From NCBI GenBank assembly GCA_963678675.1, contig OY783196.1, positions 23,910,827 to 23,974,826 of the forward strand: a DNA stretch of 64,000 bases. Reading direction: 5' to 3'. Below the pieces are notes generated by a model that saw only the letters and a program-made list of their open reading frames with translations, was not told the origin of the DNA and searched no databases. Shown piece by piece: positions 25,259 through 38,200 of this stretch. The number at the start of each line of letters is the position of its first letter. Within the stretch, counting starts at the first letter, position 1. A program made the position numbers and the translations under genes. This DNA comes from Xiphydria camelus. Lineage: Eukaryota > Arthropoda > Insecta > Hymenoptera > Xiphydriidae.

Positions 25259-25566
25259 TTAACACGTTCGCGACGGGGGGCTTGAATTTAGTGTCTCTGC
25301 CGTGGGGCGGAGTTGTTTTTGGTACTTTCTCCCAACTGGCGGCGCTGATTCAAAATTAATTATATACCACTTGTATGACCACATTGTCTATCTTCTGTGC
25401 ACATAAAACAATCGAAATAAAAACATACATTGTTGTTTCTGTCAGAACTACACTGCCTCAGCCCGCCCGATGGGACAATTCTGTATGTACCACCGGTGGC
25501 TCATCCTGTCCCATGGGACAGACAAGAATGTACCACCGATGGTACACCCCATCGCGAACGTGTTAA
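25259..25566. mobile_element. piggyBac-type MITE with TTAA ends, copy J1
   Basis: TTAA at 25259-25262 and at 25563-25566 bound inverted ends CACGTTCGCGA. Inside, short repeats around gatgggac and taccaccg occur near the right end. TTAA duplication plus short inverted ends is the hallmark of the piggyBac superfamily. No transposase codons are visible. The element at 57382-57598 has closely similar ends. Confidence 0.82.
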
Positions 25567-26574
25567 GCGAACACTAACTCAAAGAATGCCTTTTGTTTTC
25601 ATTCCGCTTAAAAGAAAATTACTCGCAGTATTCCAACCTTTCTGGATTTAAAATTGATTTTCATTCTATTCTTAATATTAATTTTTTTCTATAAAAAGTC
25701 ATTTCATTGATCAGTTATTAGCCGTATTGAGGTGACAGCTCCGTTAAATTCTACTTTCGACATCTAAAAAAAGGTTGTAAATATTCTGTCGATGGGCACT
25801 TGCTTCCATTGATTCAAGGGTTGATTGAACTTTCGCAAACACTCTCGCCTCTATAGTTTCGGCAAAATATTGTTGGCAAACAACCAGTCGTTACTTGCAG
25901 GCTTACACGGTTTAGACACTACCGTAACGGCGTGTTACCGCTTTTATAGAGAGAGACTAAATCGACGTGTATCGACCGTCCGAATTGCGCGACTGCAAAT
26001 TTTATCAGCTGCCAGGTGCATCTATAGGTGGCCCGCAAATCGGCCGGAGTCGACGGGGCCGATAAAATATTCCATGTGAACGAAAGTGGGAAAACGAGTG
26101 ACGGATATCGACGAGGAATCGGCGTGAAATCTAGTGAATCATTAAACTAATCAAACAAACTTGTTCAAACGTTTGCTGGACGGTGGTAATGGTGATAATC
26201 ACGATGTTTGCTCGTGGGGTTGAACTTTGAAATAAACTGGAATTGACTCCGGTAGCTGATGAGTAATTGCCAGGAAACCTAGAAAAGTGAGGGGAGTCGT
26301 GCTTTTACTTTCTCTTCTCGTCGTTTTTTTGTTCTATTTACCTTTTGCCTATTGGTCTTTCGGGGATATATTTGCGATAATGGCACGAGTGTAGCCGGAA
26401 TCATCAGTTTGCTTTTATCCGATGGAAACACAAAGAATATATACTTCTAACTTTTTTTTTATCAGTACGATTAACTAACTTAAATATTTATTTTCAAATA
26501 TATCTTTTACAATTGGAAATAGAAATTTTAATTTACAGATGATATGGAGATATCGAAAGATTGGACCAATTTAT
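25567..26574. other. Intronic stretch, nothing recognised
   Basis: No element or coding region supported between the TTAA element and the next palindrome. Confidence 0.45.
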
Positions 26575-27216
26575 GTCGTTTATTGTACCAATTCATAGTC
26601 CTCGATTATTTTACTCTTCATAATTTGGTCTTGATATTTAATTTGCGAATTAGATTACGATAAATAAATTTGTCTCACAGTGAGATAATATTTTTAGTTG
26701 CACACAATCAACATAACGTAGGTACTGCAAGATTAGTTCAAAAATCAAACCACACGAAAATTGCGTGACCATGAAAAAGTGTGGTTTAAATTTTGAACTA
26801 TGTAATATGTTTTGAAATAATATATATATAGGGTAGGAGTACCATTAGCGGCCATCACACCAATTCCGGCCACACAACATTCTAAATTACATCTGGCACA
26901 AATGAAACAAGAATCATTAACAATATAAAACTTGGAATAAAAAAAAATCCTTAATGTGACCGCAACCGGTACTCTTACCCTATATGTGTGTAGGTGTTTG
27001 TGTGTGGTCCCGAGTAAAAAATTGCGTGGACGTGAAAAAGTCTGGTTTGATTTTTGAACTAATTTTGCAGTACGCGTTATGTTGATTGTGTGTAACTAAA
27101 AATATTACCTCACTGTAACAAACTTATTTATCGTAATCTAATTCGAAAATGAAATATCAAGACCAAATTACGAAGAGTAAAATAATCGAAGACTACGAAT
27201 TGGTACAATAAACGAC
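26575..27216. mobile_element. Palindromic element with a second element in its loop
   Basis: The arm 26575-26760 (gtcgtttattgtaccaattc and onward through ttgcgaattagattacgata) pairs with 27014-27216. The sides of the loop also hold a smaller hairpin (aaaccacac against gtgtggttt, 26746-26788). The inner element at 26830-26981 interrupts the loop. Confidence 0.78.
26830..26981. mobile_element. Inner MITE, about 152 bp, nested
   Basis: The ends AGGGTAGGAGTACC and the complement of AGGGTAAGAGTACC lie in a TATA context on both sides. It sits in the loop of the larger palindrome and was therefore the later arrival. Only about 15-25 bases of each end pair. Confidence 0.68.
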
Positions 27217-28772
27217 GCGCGACAATAATAATCCTTCATCAATTTTTCTACGCCTCGGAGGGGCCTTAAAAAAAGAAACGCTTTCTCACCAGGATGGCAG
27301 CTCAGCGTCAAGGAACGCCACGCCCCATATTCGCATACACATGTTTCGCACGCGATATGGTAATTCGCGATTCGCTTATACTCTCTGGGACGATAAAAAA
27401 AGAAACCCACGAGCTTCCTTCTCAAGTATATACCTTCAGGAAACGGACCACCGTGGATAAATAAAGAAAATTCGACATTTGAATTACAAATAGAATCGTT
27501 GGGGAGCAATGACGCGTGTACAAGCGGCAAATATAGTATCGGACCTATATGTGTTTCAAATGTATGCAGCGGGAAACGCGATTTGGCAACAAAAGAAGCA
27601 AAGGGTCACTGTAAAATTTATTCCAGCTTCGTTCACATACCAATTTGGCTTTACTGACCTTCGATCTCTATTATTATTTCGATATCGATGCGAAAGTGCC
27701 TATAATAGCCAGCCTTTCTCGTGTGCCAATTACTGCACCTTAAAGCGCTTTGCCGAAACGCTTTCAAGGTCTTTTAAATATTTTGACGATTTTTCATCGA
27801 GGGTATCGACATCGTTCGTTCAATATTAAAAGTTCGAGAAACTGCGATACTGATTGTGAGTCTCTGCGCGTTCTTCCGTATTATAAAAAAAAAGTCTGGA
27901 ATACAATCCTTGCTGTATGGACACTTACGAGTATTGGCATTAATAGCGATAGTCATCGACAATCGTATAGAAAAACGACAGAGAATGGGATGTCGGATGC
28001 AGACAGTTGGCAAAGCATTCGAACCAGAAAATTCAACGTTCTTCTCACCGAACAATGAAACTATAGATATTCCCTCGAGCGAGCAAAATCGAGAGACTGC
28101 TTCGCTTACAGCTTTTTAAAGCTTCGCTCCCTTTATTCGCGATTTACCAGATTCTATTCGAAGGTTCTCTTACTTTATTGTCGATCGAACAATTCTCGTC
28201 CTCTCCATTCTTAGAAGTTGTCGTTCGTGTTATAGCAAATGCACACTTCTTGCGCTTTTTAGCTGATTGCACACCGGGTGTAATATTTCTTTTATAAATT
28301 TTTGGATAGACATAAATGATAATATCGATTTAAAACGTTACTTTATTAATGAATAAGTTTAGCTGATTATTCGTGAGACTTCATAAATGCAAGATCCTTG
28401 CAAGATTATCGTATCACTGGCTATGAATAATTAATTTGTACCTTTTATTCCTACAAAGCCGCGTCTCTTCGTTATTCCTTTTAAAGTATTTTCACAGGCG
28501 ACAACTTAATGTCTTTCATGGCGATGGAAATCGTGTACATATCATTGGGTCGCTCTTACGACTTTGTAATGCATCGTAACATTTAACCACAGCTCATCAA
28601 CTGTGCAACGGTTTCCCTATTCCGTCGTCTATCAAGAGATTCCCTCGTAACGACGACCATTTTCAATGATTATATAGAAGTTATTACCGACATTACCTAC
28701 CTCTAATACTAATTGCGATATAAACATTAAAGGATCGCATTATAAATACACTAGCTAACGGTTTAACGTATA
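27217..28772. other. Intronic stretch, nothing recognised
   Basis: Several overlapping short open frames on both strands (27168-28119) without a recognised domain; no repeat partner seen in the window. Confidence 0.45.
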
Positions 28773-29343
28773 CAGGGTGTTCGGAAAAAAACACCGACAC
28801 AGAAATAGGGGTGATAGGTTACGTCATTACAAGTACTTTGATATAAGGGACCTATACCCGCAAGCGCCCCCCCTTCTGGAGATATCAACTTTTCAAGTTT
28901 ATAACGACCGAGGTTGATCAAAGTAGAATAATATTTTTAGAAACGTATCAAGATGGTAACGAATATTTAATTTTACGAGATACAAAAGCAATGTACTACA
29001 GCAAATGTTCAAAATGACGGCCACCCATGTCCATGCAACATCGGAAACGATTCTGGATAGATGTGCCACTGCGCAAACTGCTTGCGGAAAGGATAACCGC
29101 TTGGCTCAAGTCCTTGTACTTTTCGAAGATGATGCGGATACAAGGAGTTTTCATTTGTTTTTCAATTGTACAGGTAGACAAAATATTATTCTACTTTGAT
29201 CAACCTCGGTCGTTATAAACTTGAAAAGTTGATATCTCCAGAAGGGGGCGCGCTTGCGGGTATAGATCCCTTATATCAAAATACTTGTAATGACGTAACC
29301 TATCACCCCTATTTCTGTGTCGGTGTTTTTTCCGAACACCCTG
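28773..29343 (-). mobile_element. Tc1/mariner-type MITE F, 571 bp, with transposase tail
   Basis: Terminal repeats CAGGGTGTTCGGAAA of about 175 bases (28773-28951 and 29166-29343), nearly identical, each flanked by TA. On the minus strand the core ends with CCMDMGGRHFEHLL and then a stop at 28996-28998. This GGxHFE-type tail matches the position and wording of the tail in element E, so both families come from the same broad transposase group. It abuts element G on the right. Confidence 0.87.
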
Positions 29344-29358
29344 TATACTACCTATATA

Positions 29359-29694
29359 TAGGGCTATTCATTGGACCTGCAACATAGCAAATATAACAGC
29401 ATGATCGTTGATTGATCGTCGTGAGTAGGAAAGGTTAAGCAGGATCGGCAACTGTAATGATGAAACTCAAACTGAGATGAGTACGTGTGATTCTTACCAG
29501 ATTTCACTCTAGTTCTAGTTAAAATTAGAAGTACGTACCACAGTTTAAGAGTTTCATCACTACAGTTACTGATTCTGCTTAACTTCTTCTACCCGCTACG
29601 ACCAATTAACGATGACGCTCATCGTCTACATATGGTTTCACAAATCATATATGTTATATTTCCTATGTTGCAAGTCCAGTGAATAAATAACCCT
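29359..29694. mobile_element. Palindromic MITE G, about 335 bp, abutting F
   Basis: The right end reads as complement of CAGGGTTATTTATTCACTGG, and the left end as TAGGGCTATTCATTGG with a three-base gap. Both arms continue through cctgcaacatag and, nearer the centre, a long pairing around agcag-atc-g-aactgtaatgatgaaac (29428-29466 against 29546-29582). Only about 15 bases separate it from element F. Confidence 0.8.
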
Positions 29695-30828
29695 GTATAC
29701 AATATTTTTACCAATCATTTCTTATCAGGTATAACTACTTGTTATAATAAATAAAAAATGTATCATTAATGTAAATCAGCTGATTAAATAGTCTCAATTC
29801 TGAGACTCAGTCATTTGCCAACATTAAATATAACCATATCATTAACGTAAATGACGTAGTAGCTGATCGCCAGTGTCAGATTTAATCAATTTTTTTTTTA
29901 ACAGTTAAATTTATCCCACATTCATTCTACCACCCAAGGGAAGTCTTTTACTTCCGTGAAGCTTCTTTCCCATCGACCCTTCCAATTATTTCCAAACAAG
30001 GACTTAATCTTTGATGGCGATAAAGTCGTGCAAACATTGCCGGATAATAGCAAAGTTGCAAGGAGGCGGAGTGAAAGAGAAATCGTGATGGGATGGCGGA
30101 TTTAGGCAGCTTTGTTCCACAATGTGTGGAGATCTGATGTATTATGAGCCCATGAATGAAACATAGGCTCGCGTAGCGTCGGATTTTACGATCGCCAATA
30201 AGTCAACGGACTAATGTTCCTGATATTACCTACATAAATCTGTTAAACGCTGATACTGAAGGGGGTTACCACTTAACATGTTGCTCCAGTCCACTTCATA
30301 TGTATGAGTATAATATATCCAGTCGTTTTACCAGAGATACACTAACTGATATTTCGACGCAAGGAGGAAAATATATGCAACTAATAGAAAGAGCGAAACA
30401 TAAAATAAAAGAGTGTAAGGGATGGAGCGTTATAAAGGATTGGGTTATCTTAAAACATCTCGGAAAAAATCGAGAGTTATCTTTATAATATCCATTTTTT
30501 CTAGAATATACAATATTAGAAGTTCTAGACCTTCTTCATATTAATCGTTTCTAGTCCCCGAGGAGATTTGAATTATATATGTAATATCGTAACGCAGTGA
30601 TAGAACAGAGAAGAATTTTGCCATTGACGTCCGTTCGTTGCAGAATAAATGAGAATGAATGCGATAGACAAAGCAAGTCGGTATGACTTTTTCGTTTAAC
30701 CATTCAATCATTTAATCATTTAATCAATTAACGGAGTTAACGATCTGCTGACGCGGTAAAATGAAAGATGCGTAGAACATTCCACATGAGTCGAGTCACT
30801 CATGAGCGGAGGAATTCCAATGAAATCT
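29695..30828. other. Intronic stretch, nothing recognised
   Basis: AT-rich intron sequence without a supported feature. Confidence 0.45.
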
Positions 30829-31127
30829 GATACATTATAAAAGAAATGTACCATATCGTCGGTCTAAATGTGATACCTCGTAACTGAAAAATAAGGTTTT
30901 TTTGTTTTTGGTATAGATGTAATGTCATATACATTGCGGACCTAATAGTGAGGATGCGTAAGTGTATGTTAGAGAGCGTGTGTGAGGTGTATCATACCTC
31001 ACTATTAAGTCCGCAATGTCTATGACATAACATCTAAGTATACCAAAATTAAAAAATCCCTAATTTTTCAGTTACGAGGTATCACATTTAGACCGACGAT
31101 ATGACATTTTTTATTGATACATTTCTC
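30829..31127. mobile_element. Palindromic MITE, about 300 bp
   Basis: Arms of about 125 bases: catatcgtcggtctaaatgt at 30852 pairs with acatttagaccgacgatatg at 31084-31103, continuing inward through acattgcggac-taatagtgagg. The loop is about 50 bases. Confidence 0.82.
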
Positions 31128-32667
31128 AGTGAATCGAAAGAATAGGGGCAATTTATTATTTAACTAATACATGTACCTACTCGAATTTATTATCAATGAA
31201 GAAGTATTTCCGTCGATGGCATTGTCGGTGCTAATCCCATGGTTTCGAAGCTCGGAGATCACTGGTGGAATGAAATTAAGGAAGCTTAATACGGAATTAG
31301 GACGGAGTTCGCGGATTTATAAGAGATTAACTCCTGCACGCTGCTACCACTGCAGCTGCAGTAGCTTTCCACTCGCTCCCTCGAAGCCAAGTCGGCCTAT
31401 TCTACTATCATCATTTCCTGCTCGAAGTCGTCACACACACAGAAACACTCTCGACTTATCTAGATTAAGCAGAAAGGTAGCATTGTAGTATATCGAGGGT
31501 ATAGAGCGAAAACCCGATAAGTGACAAAAATTTCGAAAATTTACTTTTAATTTTATTTAATATATTGTACTTACCTATTTCTTTGTGCTCTATATAAATT
31601 CTCTGTGAGGCTGATTGAATTAAATGGTTATATGGGATGCATTTTGTTGTCCACAAATTCTCACCTAAGTTGATAAAATTGTTAATTGTGATTATTTCGA
31701 AACTAACTTCTCGTCACTTACAGAGTTTTCGCTCCATACCCTCGATATATTATGTACTGCATCGCGGAATTAAAATCACGTTTAGCTGGGATTAGAGTTT
31801 ATATATTAACATACATATAAGAGGGTTTCTCTCTCTCTCTCTCTTTCTCTCTCTCCGTTTTATAGATTTCGTTCATTCTAGTTTATTGAGCGCGCCATGG
31901 GGCATTGGGATGGTAAAAAGTATTATGTCATATTTTGTATGTTCTTGTGACAAAAAATGGACGCGTCATAGGATATAAGTGTTTACCCCGTCTTAAATCT
32001 AACGGAATTTTTCGAAGCGTCTTCCCCGAGTTAAACGTTAAATATCCCACCAAGGACGTGAAAAGTTGGAGATGACTTTATAATTTAAGCCGAAAGAAAT
32101 GCGTCGTTCCACGGTACTTTTTAGGAAGAAGAGCCAATCGTCATAAATATCGAGGGGTGCCCCCCAGAAAACAACGGGATGACCTATATCGCCCCTTGGC
32201 AGAACGTTGTATAACCGACCCCCGGTGAAAATTTTCGTTTTGTATACAAATTAAGTGATTTCCCTGAGGCGTTCACCCTGCGCGAAAGAATATAGTTGCC
32301 GAGGGAACGAATAAACTGTCCGGTTGTCGTTTGAGCGAGAATTCACTGTCGCGCTTCTCCCGTTGGTTATTAATATTTATATAACATGTCACTTGGTTTA
32401 AAGTGCCGACTGCCGTGTTATTTTTACGGTTCGATCGAATATCGAATCTCCTTAATTTGCATTTACATTCGACTAATTATTATCCGCCCGCACCTCTCCC
32501 GCAAGATCCAGGAAATAATTATCTCTAACCCCCCCTCTCGAATCCACGGCTTTACAATGGGGACATTTTTACAGGCAAATAGGATTTTTCTAAGTTGATT
32601 CGTGTAATAATAATAATAATCTAATTTATCTTCTAATTGTTGGAGCTCGAGTCGCGAGATACGGTCT
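31128..32667. other. Intronic stretch, microsatellite only
   Basis: Apart from the CT microsatellite at 31828-31855 I see no element or gene here. Confidence 0.45.
31828..31855. repeat. CT dinucleotide microsatellite
   Basis: About 28 bases of CT with one interruption. Confidence 0.85.
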
Positions 32668-32922
32668 CCCCGGTGATAACTATCCGTATTAGTAAGGCGT
32701 GCAGTAGTATAAGTCACGATTGCGTCAGCCAGCTCAATTTACTCCGCGACGTATGCATAACACGCATATGTATTGGAGTAATCCTGTACCGCGTTTCGAG
32801 TTAACAAGGGAGCTGTATATTACTAGATCACAGACAATATTATCATATCGGCCGACCCTAAGAACGGGCGTACAGTAAGTACAGTTGCACGCTCCTATTC
32901 TTAAGTACATCCGGTAGTATTT
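32668..32922. repeat. Dispersed 255-bp repeat, uninterrupted copy
   Basis: It matches 50463-50564 joined to 50971-51120: shared blocks include aagtcacgattg-gtcagcca, ctcaatttactc, taccgcgttt and cctaagaacgg-cgtacagta. The second copy is split by MITE E copy 2, so this copy serves as the empty site. Confidence 0.75.
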
Positions 32923-33391
32923 CACGGGTGCACGAGCTATATCTCCTATCTCGAATTTTTGGTCAAAATTGGATTATTGCATTTCTGAAATTGTCATTTG
33001 AAATCGATAAAATAAATATAAATTTACGTCAATTTTAAATAATAAACAGTAAAACAAAACTAATTTTACTAAAAAACCAGAAATAACTCTCAACTTAGTC
33101 AAATGTAAAAGTTTTTTGTTTCTGCTGTAAAATATGCCGAATATGAATTAGGAGATATTGCTCGTGCACCCGCGATTTATCGTCTAGACTTAAAATGTAA
33201 CATTTCGATCGACCTTCTAATTACGCGAAATAAGTGAAATAAGAATCTGTGTACATCGGGAAAAGCGCGTATGAAGACCTTTTCTCCGGAAGCAAAAGTG
33301 GAAAAATAATTCCACGACGATTATCGACTAGGCCACTTACGCGCCAGAGGAATTTAACGATTAAAAGCACGCGAGCACTCCATATACCTGT

Positions 33392-33411
33392 CCCCCCCCC
33401 CCCCCCCCCCC
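33392..33411. repeat. Poly-C tract, 20 bases
   Basis: Uninterrupted run of C. The true length is uncertain, because such homopolymers are error-prone in sequencing and assembly. Confidence 0.9.
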
Positions 33412-33599
33412 ACGAAGTGATAACTACGTTATCCACCCTCGCTACTCAGAAAGGGACTATTGGATTGTACCTAGCGTTGCAATCGCATTACAAGCTGACT
33501 TTCGCAGGGCGGTAAAGTCCCACCGCATGTTCACCCGCGATGTAACCATGACATAAGCGGCTAAACTAAAAGTGATTCGTTAGGAGAAAGTATATAAGC

Positions 33600-34200
33600 G
33601 AAGCGGGTGAAGTTATAATGGTCGGAGCGAACCGCAACCGCACTCTGACGTCTCCCGCTAATCGTTCGCATCGCTCTCCCACTGTAACGTCCGGACAACG
33701 CTGTTCAACTTCTCACTCATCGCCACCCTTCTTAACGTCCGCAGTCCACCCTTTAGCACTCACGCTCTTCGGATAAGAGATCGCGCCCTCGCCTGGAGTA
33801 AATAAACTCCCCCGGGAACGCGGGCCACCGGTTCGCCCGTTCTCGTACAGTTCCGGGTATGGCGCGAGCGCACTCATCTCGGGCGGTAAATGAAATTACT
33901 GAAATGGAATGACTTCGTTCCTACTTTCGTTCGTTTTCTCTTCCGCGAGACCGAGAGGCTCGAACTTTCGAGTTTTCCCTACGATTCCGCGAGCGACCGA
34001 TCCGCCCTGTCCGCCTCTACTGTACCTTGCGGCCGTTCTCCGCGACAGAAGTAGGATAACGAGTGAAAATTGGGTTTCCGGAAGACAGAGGAGGCGAAGG
34101 AGCAACGACGTTTCGCGGTGCCCGCCTTTAATGAGTTTTGTCCTTTCGGAAAGCGGTACGCTTCGGTGAACGCAGCTTGAACGGTAGACTTTGTGTAATT
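33600..34200. other. GC-rich island
   Basis: About 600 bases rich in CG inside AT-rich intron. Overlapping open frames on both strands lack a recognisable protein. Confidence 0.45.
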
Positions 34201-35171
34201 TTTTTTTAGAAATGACGTAGAAAAAGAATTCGACGTCAGTTCCAGTTTTCATTACTACTGAAGTAACGGAAACAATTGTTTTGGCAGAGCATCGAATTTT
34301 ATAAGATCGCGTGACGTCGAATACTCCAATGATCTCTATAATCGCTATTATTATTAAACATGATATCGGATTATGGATGACTTTCCCCTATATATTTTCT
34401 GATCACTCTGGTCAGAAATCATCGTAAGCTGATATATGTATACTCACGATAATGGCAAAATTATAATTTATTATTTGTTGCTTATATTAGCTTCTGCAAA
34501 TAATTTAATGTAAACTCGTATTTATGAGATTTTATGCGACTGAGAAGAGCGCGGAAACACGTATTCGACGTGGAACGGAACGACGATGGAATTGTTAATG
34601 GAATCGCGCGCTTACACCCGGGTAATATTCCATTAGAGATTTCGACAAACTTTAATAATTCAATATACTTCAGCTCTCAGGAATGAATACGTACAACCGT
34701 AATGGGGAACGCATTCCGTGCAATAAAGACACCCGCGCGATGTCTTCTTTATTATGGTGCACACACACAAACTCCAGCATTTAAACTTCATTTCCCGGCG
34801 GGTGCATCCTGTCGTGTTTTAAAGGTCCATTGGGCGACTATGTTCTAACTTTAGCAGCGCGTGAGAAAACGAACACATAAAAAATTCGATATACTGTTCT
34901 GTTGCTCATTTAAATACTCATTCTTTAGAATTATCTCTTATTAAACTTAGATATTTTATGATATATTTTTTATTTTACAATATTCCTATTACAATTCGGT
35001 TTTCTCGCTAATTTTTTTTTACGGTAGATTCACAAAATTTGGCTGAAATTATTTACCCTGTATTTCTTCGTTTTTCATTTTTCACCTTATTTAAGTTAGA
35101 AAGTGATATTTAAAAATACAGCTACAAGTCATCATCTCATAAGTCTATCTCTTCCGGACTCATTGCTTGGC

Positions 35172-35237
35172 ATAAGTGCGTCTCTCTAGCTTTTCGACGA
35201 ACTCATAATTTTGTAGAGAGAAACGCACTTATAACTT
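35172..35237. repeat. Short hairpin sharing its stem with 46601-46622
   Basis: The stem ataagtgcgtctctcta pairs with tagagagaaacgcacttat across a loop of about 25 bases. The stem wording ataagtgcgtttctctcta recurs at 46605, suggesting a small dispersed element. Confidence 0.5.
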
Positions 35238-38200
35238 TGCGATTAATTCTTTTTTCGGACATTTCCTTTTCGTGTGCTATTAAATATGTATATAGATTAC
35301 AAATTAAATTTCAAGATGTTAATATCTTTTGTAATCAAATACAGAATCATATACTTAGGTACATATTTCTTGCAAATATCTGTGTATTACTTCGCAGTGC
35401 ACAGTTTGATAAGCAATGCCAATAAGAAAAAATACTCGTGGCAACCGAGTTTAGTAAACGTATGTGGTAGATTGTTCGAGTTCTAGATTGGAAGTTCGAT
35501 TCAATTGAAATAATCGATCGGCTCCAGTCTACTTTTGAGAGCGGCGGTGGATAGCAGCAGGCAAATCAAATTTTCGAAGCCGCACCGCATGCGCCGGTGT
35601 GCGTTATCGATAGCTGCGTGATGGCTCACGAGTTCTCTATGCGAGCAAAGTTAAAAGTTCGTTCTTTTATACCACTTTTCCATTTCATCGTGCTCCCTTC
35701 TACGTCTGACATACATATATACCGTCTATATGCTCCGAAGGAAATTAAAAAAGGATCCGCCAATCTCCAGCTCTTCCGGCTTTATTTCCCTCTACGAGAA
35801 TCATTGAACATTCCGCGGACGTTGTACCAATACCCACAAACTGTGAATCTCCAAGCTTTGCATATACGAGTACATAGCCGCGTCGTCCGCTCAACGCGCG
35901 CGTATGAGTACGGCACGACCATAAAGGGCAAATTAATCTTACGCATAACGAGAGAAGTTCATTGTGACCGTGCTCGTGCGTCTTATTGTTAAGCCGTAAA
36001 TTAATGCCCGAACTTGTAGCAATTTACGATGCGTTAAGTTTTGGCAATGCGGGTCATTAATCTTGTCGCACGTTATAACGTTGCCCAATTTCATTTCGCT
36101 CTAACAAAGCAAACTTGGTATTCGTCAACTTTGTAGAAATTTCTATTACTAAGAATGTGCGTTTTGGAGAAAAGTTATTTCGTTTCTTTCGTTTAACTAT
36201 TTCAATTGCACCAGAGATTTCTGGGCTAATAACGATCATTATTTCGTGATAATGGGTAAAAGTATAGTTAATGACACACATTCATTATCAGTCACACATG
36301 ATCGATCCTTATAATCGCTGAAAATATTTTAATTTTTACGTTTCCAAGCATAAAATAAATTGAGAATAAAGACGTTGAGCTATGTAAAGGGAAAAATTAG
36401 AGTCAACGTAGGTTCAATATTCACTTATCTCAAAAGGTATCCATTTTTATATTTTATTAGAGATATGAAGTAAAAAGGAGGAAATAAAATATAAATGTCT
36501 ATGAAGCCTAATTTAGATTTATGTATATATTTATAATTTTCTGGTTGAAGTTGATAATACAATACAATAACAGTATGTATGCTTATTTCTATAGGTATAC
36601 AATTATTGTGTGATATTCTTATAATTGAAAATAGGTTCTAATTATACAGATAATCAAGAATTTTAGGTATAATAGTTACAGCCATCGAATGGCTTACCGA
36701 TGTGATTTTATACATGCGATTCCTATTGTTCGACCAACGATAATTCGATGAAATTGAACTTGCACGATTTTCATTGGTGGCCCTGCAGAACAATACAGCG
36801 TGTCCTGCCGCGTCGTTTATTTCGCGAAACTATATATTCCAGTGATACACGGGCAATTCGAGTTGGCGCTGCAAAAACCAGCCGGTGCAATGGATACGGA
36901 ATGTGCACGAGGGGCAAATATGAATTCGGTAAAACGACGATATATTTTCCTTTCCCGGTGCTGCGAAGTTTTTTTCTCTTACTCCCTCGGGTACCACGGG
37001 CGCAACTCGAATTTTCTCAGTATCTCTAATGAAATTGCAAAAATGGGCCCATTTCGTATATTCCTTTTAAAAAATTGTTTTGATAGATGAAGGAATAATT
37101 TAAATAACCGATTAACACCTGCAACGTTAGGAATCAAATCGAACGTAATGCTTCTGAAATGAGCACATCGGCCCTTATTAGTAATTATAATTATTAGGTA
37201 TATGTTTCTTTAAATTCGAAGTTATTGCCGTAGTTTAATGATCCTTAGACGTGGTACACGAATTTTTAATTTATGCACATGTAGTGAGAAAATGAATCAA
37301 TACTGCCATTAGTTTCTATTCGTAAATTTAATAATATTTCGGGGGAAAAAAACTAGACAAATAGTTTTCGTAGTAGAGAAATTCTATAAACATTATATAT
37401 ACCATGTAATTAATAGACGGTTGGTGTTTTACTGGGCATTCAGCAAATTGATTACAATAAAAGCAGTCTCTCGCGAAAATAGTTTACGAGATCCAATTAT
37501 AATTTTAGAGTGGACTGGAACAATTCGCCCAAGATTACACCCGCGATTGTTTGTATATACAAGGTGGGCCAATGAAATCTTTCAATCCAGTACATCGAAT
37601 TGTTTTGGTATTTTATGGACAAATCAGTCAATTTCAAAATAAACAAATTAAAAATAGTTAACGAATATTTGCTCGGTTCCGCAAAATGTTTTCTCGTATA
37701 TACAGCTGTTACATTTTCCAGAGTGTTTTGGTGTACAGTCTGCACATAGGCTTATGTGCATAACTGCAATTCGTTTCACCCTGATCGGTTTTGGCGCCAG
37801 TTAATAGCGAGCGGTCATACTCGATCGAGGCCGTCGTACATACCATATAAAGCTAAATTTACTCGCCACGAAAGAAGCTTCAATCATTATTATCTGATTA
37901 TCTACGAACTTTTGGCTCATATTTGCATAATATTTTTTGAAGATTACATTTTCATCTCCAATAAAGTCTTATATCAATGTAGGTGAAAAATTTATAAATA
38001 ATGAGATAACGGTGATTGAAGTTTCTTTTCTTACGAAAATATTCACCTCATATGTGATATACATATGTATGACGTTATGCTGAAATGAAAGAAACCGGTC
38101 AGGATGAAATAAGTGGTGCAAGCCGCACATCAGAATTCTTTACTAATTTGTACAGGTAGGTACTACATCTCTCGTTACCTACATTTATGTAAAAACATAA

